Source of the DNA: Bryoerythrophyllum caledonicum
Taxonomy: Eukaryota; Streptophyta; Bryopsida; Pottiales; Pottiaceae
Reading direction: 5' to 3'
Length of the DNA: 64,000 nt
Assembly: GCA_963971425.1 (NCBI GenBank)
Contig: OZ020521.1
Location: 11,239,519-11,303,518, forward strand
The position numbers and the translations under genes were made by a program. The notes below the pieces were generated by a model. It did not search any database, was not told where the DNA came from, and saw only the letters and a list, made by a program, of their open reading frames with translations. This document shows positions 57,463 through 64,000 of the stretch, in pieces; position 1 is the first letter of the stretch, and every line of letters begins with the position of its first letter.

Positions 57463-58159
57463 AGATTATGATTTTAGTAATATTATTATAAATAATATTA
57501 AAAAAACACTTGGCCATAACAACAATCAGTGTGGCTTTTTGGCTCTACTACCTTACCCCAAGGGTTGGATTTGGCACAAAAATTCTAAAAATAGATACTT
57601 AAATTATTTGAAATTAATTATTTTATTTATTTTTACTTGGTGGAAAAAGAAATTCTTGAGAGGATTTGTTCTGGTGGGGTACTATAGTTTGATGGAGTAG
57701 GGTACGCACAATAGAGCATTATCCCTCTAAGTTTGGCAGAAAACCACACATGTTCGCAAGACATCCCTCTCCCAGTTCCTGCACCTCGGATGACCCTCCA
57801 TTTATCCCTATCCATTTCCTTGGAGGGCAACAAGAGGGTCATTCCTTCATGGCCCAAATTAGGGGATGGACAAAGAAATCTCATGCACTTTCTTCAAAAA
57901 TTAAATAAAAAAAAGTAAGTGCACATTGCGTCTTAGAAAATGTTATTGTGGCAATATCACAATGGGACCACATAATCCCTTAATCATCTACTTAGATATA
58001 GTTCACTTTATGTCCACATGTGGATTGGTCTATTTTAGTTTCTAACGACATCAATAGTGCTACGATAGAACAATCCAAAACCACACACATACCTAAAACC
58101 ACCAACTTTTATTCTCTTCTTACATATAGGTCACAATTGTAAAGTCATTCAAAGAAAGA
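57463..58159. other. Intergenic, nothing recognised
   Basis: Short frames only; no motif. Confidence 0.35.
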
Positions 58160-58460
58160 AGAAGAAGAAGAACGTCGGTCTCCAAAGGAGGCCGACGAGA
58201 ATAAAGTGTCTGTTCGTTCCATTACTAAGACCATGCCCACCAGACAGGGAGTTAGCAAGCTGGAACTACTTCCTCCTTTCGAGGGTAGACACTATGTAAC
58301 AAGTAGCCAGGGACCTCAGAACCTATCAACCACAAAGTATCAATGAGGGAAGCATGCGGGGGAGGGGAGAGGGGAGAGAGAGAAAATATGAAGGGGAGGA
58401 AAGAAGGGGAGGAGGGCGCATATTGTGATTTCATGGATGAACTAAGGTAAAGAGGAAGTT

Positions 58461-59381
58461 TTATGGGGGGTCTTGTAGGTCGGGAAGGGCTTGATTGTTT
58501 TCAATTTTGCGTTTGTGTAAAAGGATGGACATAGCATGTTGTATGGCAATGACATTAATATTCTTGAAAGTGTTGGTAATTGTATTAATAGGGATTTTGA
58601 AGGTATCTTCTAGGGTTTTTATAGATGGGGTAAAGGTGGTGGCGCGAGCGCCGGCAGTGATTACTATAAGGGGGTCCACTCTCCATCCTAGGGCAATGAT
58701 GTCATCAATAAGGGGTTGGTATTTAGTTATTTTGTTGTCGATTGTTTCAGGGGAAAATCTGTCATTATAGCATGTAAATTTGATGAATTGAATCGTGTAG
58801 TCTAGGTTTATGTGGTCGGGTGGGGGGTCATTGAATGGTAGGCCTCTAACACGGAGTATGTCCGGTTTGAGTCGAGCATTGCAATGGCATCTTTGAGTTT
58901 CACATGTACATGGGAGTAGCCATGGTGGGACCGTATTTTCTTGTGGGTTGTTATTAAAGGTGCTGGCATTCATGAGGATAAAACATCTTGATTTGTTATG
59001 GGAGGTGATTAATTTACGGATTTCCCATACCGCTTTGTTATGTCTTTTGACAATTAGGGAGTGTATGTGGTGGTTTTGACATTTAAGAAGAACATGTAGC
59101 CATGTATCGGGATCCGTGGATGTGCATATTGGGCATGTTATGGATGGGAATCTTTCTATTCCAAAGAAGAGTTGTTTTTGGGCGTTTCCCATGTATTGTC
59201 TGGTACGGAATTTGATAAGGCATGTTATTTGTGAGTCGGTGATGGTGGGGTTTTTCCAGAAATCTGTAGAGAGTTCATTGTTTATGTTGTTGTTGTTAGT
59301 CCACTTTTCTATGTTAGCGAAGTTATCTGAGATTATGTCTAGGTTGTTATATAGGTCTTGTTTTTTAAGGTATTTGCTCAA
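58461..59381 (-). pseudogene. LINE copy 3 C-terminus with zinc motif
   Basis: A 306-codon open remnant. Holds FRTRQYMGNAQKQLFFGIERF, then the zinc motif CPICTSTDPDTWLHVLLKC, HHIHSLIVKRHNKAVWEIRKL, a second cluster CTCETQRCHC and the terminal domain (GWRVDPLIVITAGARATTF, HAMSILLHKRKIENNQ). Nearly identical to copy 2 (28258-29040). The Cys/His motif after RNase H is common in LINE polyproteins and probably binds the element RNA or target DNA; the last domain is unassigned. Confidence 0.8.
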
Positions 59382-59501
59382 GAATCTAATCGGGCCTTTG
59401 TCAGGGGTGTCTTCTTTGGAGGGCCAATCTTCATTTTGGAAGTAATATGGGGTGGCGTGAGCATGTTCGTGTGGGTTTTTGGCATTTTTGTGTGATTTTT
59501 C

Positions 59502-60080
59502 TCAGCCCTCTTTTGCTAGTTTATCCGCTTGTCCGTTACCATCAATGTCGGCGTGGGCTCGAACTTTGTGGATGGTTGTGGTTTGTCTTCGTTTTAGTAT
59601 CATTTGGACCATAGATTTTAGTATGATTTGGTCCAGGTGGCTATTGTGGAGGGTAGGGTGTGTTATTTGGGTGTTTAATAAATATAATGCGTTAATGCAG
59701 TCTGTGAATATGTGCGTTGGCTCATTGTTGTATTTTGTTGTGATAATTTCCAGTGTTTTGTGGATGGCCATGAGTTCAGCTCTAAGGATATTTTGTAGTC
59801 CATGCAGTCTTTTGGCTAATTTGATTTCTTTTGTAGTGTTGAATATTCCATAGCCGGCTTTTTCCCTACGCCAATTGCCTGGACTAATCTATTCTGGTGG
59901 TTTGAAGGAGCCATCGATATAGTAGCTATATGCGGGGTCAAATTTTGGTGTGGTGGTAGTTTGGTAGTCTGGGAGGGGTGGGGGTGAGAAGGTGTAATCT
60001 AGTGTGTTTTTGTTGTGATTTAGTTTTGACCATTTTTTGTTTCTGTTTATTGGTGTTGGTATAGGTGTTGGTGGGGCCAT
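59502..60080 (-). pseudogene. RNase H domain of LINE copy 3
   Basis: Catalytic landmarks of type I RNase H: YYIDGSFK near 59.91 kb, the E of the MAIHKTLEII helix near 59.77 kb (the upstream RAE is just outside the open piece), TDCINALYLL near 59.7 kb and RAHADIDGNGQADKLAKEG near 59.54 kb. A stop follows the first motif, so the protein is not continuous. Confidence 0.82.
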
Positions 60081-60229
60081 TTTTGTGTGTAGCCGGTTTA
60101 TGTTAAGAGTTTTTTCTATGGTGGTGAGTTCGTCAAGTTGTTCTAGGGTGCCAAGGGTCTGGTTTTGGTGGTGGATGCATATTACTTGTAATGTAGATGG
60201 TTCGATTCTAGGCTTTTTTAGCTCAGGTG

Positions 60230-60920
60230 GGTTAGTAGATTCTTCGTATGTAATTGTGTCTGCTTCAAAAATAACAATGATATGAGAGTCTGCAAATGGG
60301 CTTGATTGTGGATTAAAGTTTTGGTACCAATTTCTGTCTGGTGTGATGATGAGTGTAGATGTGTGTTGTGGGTCATTTTTGGCAGCAAGACGGGCCTAGT
60401 GTAGTGCTTGTTGTGTTTCCTCCTCATTGTGGGGGTGAGCTATACCCTTACCAACCCATTTATAGTCAAAGGCCTTTCCCAAGGAGCCAAATATTTTATC
60501 TCTTTCAAAGGGTGAGTAGAATTTTTTTAATTTGGTGGAGCATGTGACGGGGGAGGAGAAGTATGATTGTTCAATGTTAAAGGATGAAATTAATGAGTCT
60601 AGAATAGGTGTGGGTATTGTGTATTGTGCATTTTTGAGGAGGTTATTTTTTGGGATGCAATATTTATATCTTTGATATAGCCAAATTAATTTGGTTTCGA
60701 ATGGTTGGGTTGCTGGTTCGATGTTTGTAGGAGTTTGTAGTTTCAAATTGTATTGATTCCATAGCCATTGGAGTCTAGTAGTCGGAATAGTGTGAAAATG
60801 TTGGCCATTTGCTTCATATAGATGGGCTTGATTGTTCTCGATTTTAATTGTGTTTGAGATTGTAATAATATCTTTTTCGGGGTTACATTCCGTTGTATAG
60901 ATGTTTAGGAGTGGGAAGTC
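60230..60920 (-). pseudogene. PCIF1-like N6-adenosine methyltransferase domain of LINE copy 3
   Basis: The same domain as in copy 2, better preserved. In order: TRLQWLWNQYN, KLIWLYQRYKY, IPTPILDSLISSFNIEQSYFSSPVTC, KFYSPFERDKIFGSLGKAFDY, GKGIAHPHNEEE, an in-frame TAG, ARLAAKNDPQHTS, TLIITPDRNWY. The spacing and key residues follow the PCIF1 family (RY, F-S-P-x-x-C, FGS-G-x-x-D, catalytic NPPF, P-x-W). Here the NPPF position reads HPHN (copy 2: NPHN), so the catalytic Asn is lost. It lies between the chromodomain-like segment and RNase H of the LINE polyprotein. Unknown: target, activity, and whether the ancestral element had NPPF. Confidence 0.62.
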
Positions 60921-60950
60921 ATTCAAAGACAATGATCTATTGATATACAA

Positions 60951-62514
60951 TACTACTCATTTTATCAATGGAGGAGCTTGGTGGCCTATCTTCAACAAGT
61001 ATGGAAGAGCTTAGTGGTGTCTAAACTCAAGTTAGAAGTAGTTTTAGGCCTACTCTAGATCAGCCAACAAACAATATAGAAATCTACAACTAGAGTAGAC
61101 TACAAAACATCATCTACACATTGCATAGACTTTTCTTCCATCACGTTGCTGGTCTAAAATGGGCCTTGGTCGTGTTTGGCAAGGAAGAAGGAGAGGTTGT
61201 GTTGTATTTGAAATCACAGCCCCTATATTGCATCTTATAAAAATAAAATAAAAATAAAAATCGTTGGCCCTACTTGTTGAATCAATAGAACAATCTCATC
61301 AAGTTTGAAAGACAAGCACCATGAAGTTTTCTAAGAAAAAACCGGGCTACTAATAGTACACTATTCAAATTTGAAAAAAATAGCTAAATTTAGCTAGAAT
61401 GCTTATCTGCATAATACATATTTAGCCACCATTTGAGATGATATCCAGAGGTATCACATAGGTGTATCATGGGTATCATCTAGGTGTACCATTGATATTG
61501 TAAAGTATGGCCTAGGTATCTCCATATATTATGTGCTTGAATAGCTTACTTATTAACTGCTTCAAAGTCCAGGTTGTAGCATTTCTACTAATTTTCAAAA
61601 ACTAATTTTGGGATCATTGGTGGGCATGATGGTTTGGTATGGAAGGGGGAGAAAATATACAAGTATTGTAGTGGGACTTGGGTAGGGGGCAAGGTTCACG
61701 TATTTTGTATATGAATTCCAGGATACGAGTGTTTAACCGCTATTTTCTGGCCCTTTTCAGATATTTGTCACGTTGGAAGGTATCTTCATGAATTGTAATG
61801 TATCATAAGGTTTTATCCAGACCTCTTTATTTCATGTAGACGGATGTCATGGACGATGGGCCAAGGTAGGCCTCTTTTTTTTTTAGCTTTTTTGAATTTT
61901 GGAGGTCCATAAGATTTTTTTGGATTTTTTTTGCCAAAGTTGTGGCATGCGGCCCCAATTTATCCTCGGAGGCTCCACCTTGGTCTACACAGAGCCCCCC
62001 TCCAACATAAAAATAGGGGCCACATTTTGTCTACACCCTTCTTCCCGTACCATCAGCCTACATGGTTTAAAGGATTCCAGTTCATCCAATGTACAATTCA
62101 ATACATGCTCTCATTGAGGCAAATGCAGTGTTTAGTTTACTCATAACAGAAATGTAGGTTTTTACTTTTTTCTTATCACATTTTAAAATGGCAGTTCTTA
62201 TAGCACTATGGTCTGGATGCCCATGTTTGCCTCATTGAGCGTTTTTGGATGGTGGGCCTTTGTCTTAATTCTTAAACTTGAGGCAAAAATTGTATATACA
62301 TGCACGCATAATACTCTTTAGAATGCCAAAAAATGCATAAAAGTTTAGCAAGGCTTACACCTTTGAATTGAAGATTCTCCAACTAACATCATTCCTTTGA
62401 AGGTCATTTCATTATCTGAAACTTATAATGTTCAAATACGACCCCATACATACAAAATATTATGGCCACTAGTGGCACATTATGACATTTGAGGATTAAT
62501 GGCAATGGAGGTGC
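60951..62514. other. Intergenic, no supported gene
   Basis: AT-rich. Positions 62355-62500 match one arm of the 12.5-kb foldback element (gaagattctccaactaacat ... gaaggtcatttcat), so a decayed repeat is present upstream of the hAT fragment. Confidence 0.4.
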
Positions 62515-64000
62515 ATGTCACACTATGGGTATCTACAATGGATGAAGACTTCGTGCAAGAAGGCCCCAACAGTTGTTAAGGCCCGTTTTAAAAGATGTGG
62601 GAATATTATTCATACTAGGATGACCGAGGCGGAGATCGTTGGCCTTCCTAGTGCACCAGCAACATGTTCCACTGAACCTTGTTCTAGCCAATCGTTCCAA
62701 CAAGATAGTGCCTTGGAAACTCGAAATGAGGAGAACACGCAATCTACAAATCCTCCAAGCGAAGCAGCATCATCGACGCCAAGATCTGTACGGCAATGGA
62801 GCTTTCCAGAGGCTTATCAACTTGAAAACGAAAAGAATTGGACAAAGTATAGGCACAATTTTTTTTATGAAGCACACCTTGCAATTAACGTAGTTAGACA
62901 TCTGGCCTTTGTTAAGGCTACTTTCGCAACGTCAAAGGGGGGTTTTGATTATACACCGCCATTGTACAATGCCATGATGACGACATATGTTGAGCCCGTT
63001 TAAAAAAAATGAAAGACCTTGTTGAGAAGAAGACCGGTGTAGAAATTGCCAGGTATGGAGCAACAATATGCTCGGACGGGTGGGACAATGTTACGCTTCG
63101 TCCTCTAATGAATATCATCCTCGTATGTCCAATGAGTGACATCTTCTAGGGGTCTACAGACACCACATGTATGAAGATATCTAAGGCATATATAGGGGAC
63201 CAATTGAAAAGTTTTGTCAAAAAGGTTGGACCATTGAATGTGGTCCAAGTGTGCACTGATAATGCAACAAACATGTTGGGGGCAATGAAGAAGGTTACCG
63301 AGGAGTACCCGCACATATATACACAAGGATGTTGTGCACATATTTTGGACCTCCTCCTTTAGGATTGGGGGAAGGAAGACATATTTGCAGACCTTGTCCA
63401 AAAGGCAAAAGAGGTTGTATTGTAAATCCGGAACCACCATGTGCGCATGGCTCTTTTTCGACGATTTTTGCCAAAATTGTCTCTCTTGTGACCGGCAGCA
63501 ACAAGGTTTGCATGCAATTACATAATGATCCATCGACTCTTGAAAGTGAAGAATGCTCTAGAGATGGTTGTGATAGATCCAGCATAGATAACTATGTATC
63601 CTCTCTTTTCAATAGGCAGAACGGGCACCGTGCCCATGCAAAGGCATCGCAGGTGAGGGCCACTATCCTGGACGAGACTTTCTGGCATCGATGCACTAAC
63701 TTTGATTTCGTAGTGGCACTAGTACTAAAGGCATTACGGACTTTTGATGGACAAATTCTGGCAATGGAAATGGCTTGGGTAACCATGAACAAGCTAAAGT
63801 AGCACGTATTCAAGCTACACAATGAGCGACCCTAATGCTGCCGGAAATTGCGACTCGCCTTGAAGGATCATTCCTTGCCCGTTGGGCAAAGATGACAACA
63901 GATCTTCATTTTGCAAGGGCTTTATTGAATCCTTATTTAGCCAATAACTTGCAAATTCAAAACGATGGTGAGGCCAAAAAGGCGCTAAACAAGGTTGTTC
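62515..64000 (+). pseudogene. hAT-superfamily transposase, decayed, runs off the right edge
   Basis: Reading through several stops and at least one frameshift gives, in order, a fragment that may be a BED-type zinc finger, a region with SDGWDNVTLRPLMNI (DUF659-like, first catalytic Asp), VVQVCTDNATNMLGA (second Asp), QGCCAHILDLLL, and near 63870 WAKMTTDLHFARALLNPYL, a typical hAT C-terminal phrase. The dimerisation domain would lie beyond the window. Stops include TAA at about 63000, TAG at about 63148 and 63359, and a TGA in the 63.49-kb region. Inactive. Confidence 0.85.

Larger units (their letters stand above)
58160..60950 (-). mobile_element. LINE copy 3 (methyltransferase-like, RNase H, zinc, 3' end)
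   Basis: A 5'-truncated copy beginning just before the methyltransferase-like domain. Open pieces: 60950-60396, 60080-59889, 59771-59502 and 59381-58461 (306 codons, the best-preserved C-terminal part). Stops at 60398-60396 (TAG) and after DGSFKPPE (TAG at about 59891) interrupt the reading. The 3' end is the clearest in the window: a hairpin CGTCGG-(CTCC-TTT-GGAG)-CCGACG followed by a TTC tail at about 58148-58175. Confidence 0.9.

Noticed and set aside
30195..63800. Reassignment of TAA/TAG to Gln (as in some green algae)
   Set aside because: Stops in dead elements include TGA as well as TAA/TAG, while the long intact frames (1267-codon RT, 472-codon desaturase, Harbinger transposase) use CAA/CAG and have no internal TAA/TAG. 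The standard code fits better.

Overview
The window looks like a repeat-dense nuclear segment from a eukaryote, most likely of the green lineage. The background is AT-rich, a few host-like genes are strongly GC-rich, introns have GT-AG borders, plant-type telomere motifs (TTTAGGG/CCCTAAA) are present, and there is a cytochrome-b5 front-end desaturase of the kind known from bryophytes, ferns, lycophytes and algae. I cannot name the species. Only two convincing host genes are seen: a multi-exon gene on the minus strand at about 22.4-24.9 kb (Cys-rich plus jelly-roll-like protein, function unknown) and an intronless front-end fatty-acid desaturase at 44.1-45.5 kb. A short GC-rich reading frame at 20.1-20.7 kb is a possible third gene or a captured gene fragment.

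Most of the rest is transposable elements. One LINE (non-LTR retrotransposon) family dominates. Copy 1 (minus, about 0.5-11.9 kb) shows an ORF1-like protein, long low-complexity repeat reading frames, a 2A-like translational-recoding peptide and an APE endonuclease/reverse transcriptase. Copy 2 (minus, 39.3-27.9 kb, split by a DNA transposon) and copy 3 (minus, about 60.95-58.16 kb) supply the 3' half, which copy 1 lacks: a domain strongly resembling PCIF1-type N6-adenosine methyltransferases, an RNase H domain and a Cys/His zinc motif. Smaller 3' fragments lie at 17.2-17.75, 48.56-49.49 and 54.36-54.47 kb. Pooled, the inferred layout is ORF1 / 2A - APE - RT - chromodomain-like segment - PCIF1-like methyltransferase - RNase H - zinc motif - 3' hairpin - TTC tail. 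This is the most unusual thing in the window.

LINE copy 2 is interrupted by an apparently complete PIF/Harbinger transposon (31991-38019; TTA target-site duplication, about 35-bp perfect inverted termini, DDE transposase, spliced Myb/SANT-like partner gene, tandem-repeat array of about 190-bp units). Non-autonomous relatives and other short inverted-repeat elements are scattered through the window: a Harbinger-type element at 50.5-52.1 kb, a GC-rich MITE at 53.2-53.7 kb, paired elements at 25.9-27.0/39.8-40.4 kb with another element nested in the first, a broad family with TTAACCC-type ends, and large foldback structures at 12.5 and 13.9-14.8 kb. Helitron-like 3' ends occur near 46.7 and 57.3 kb. 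A decayed hAT transposase runs off the right edge. All TE coding regions except the Harbinger genes carry stops or frameshifts. No tRNA, rRNA or CRISPR array was seen.
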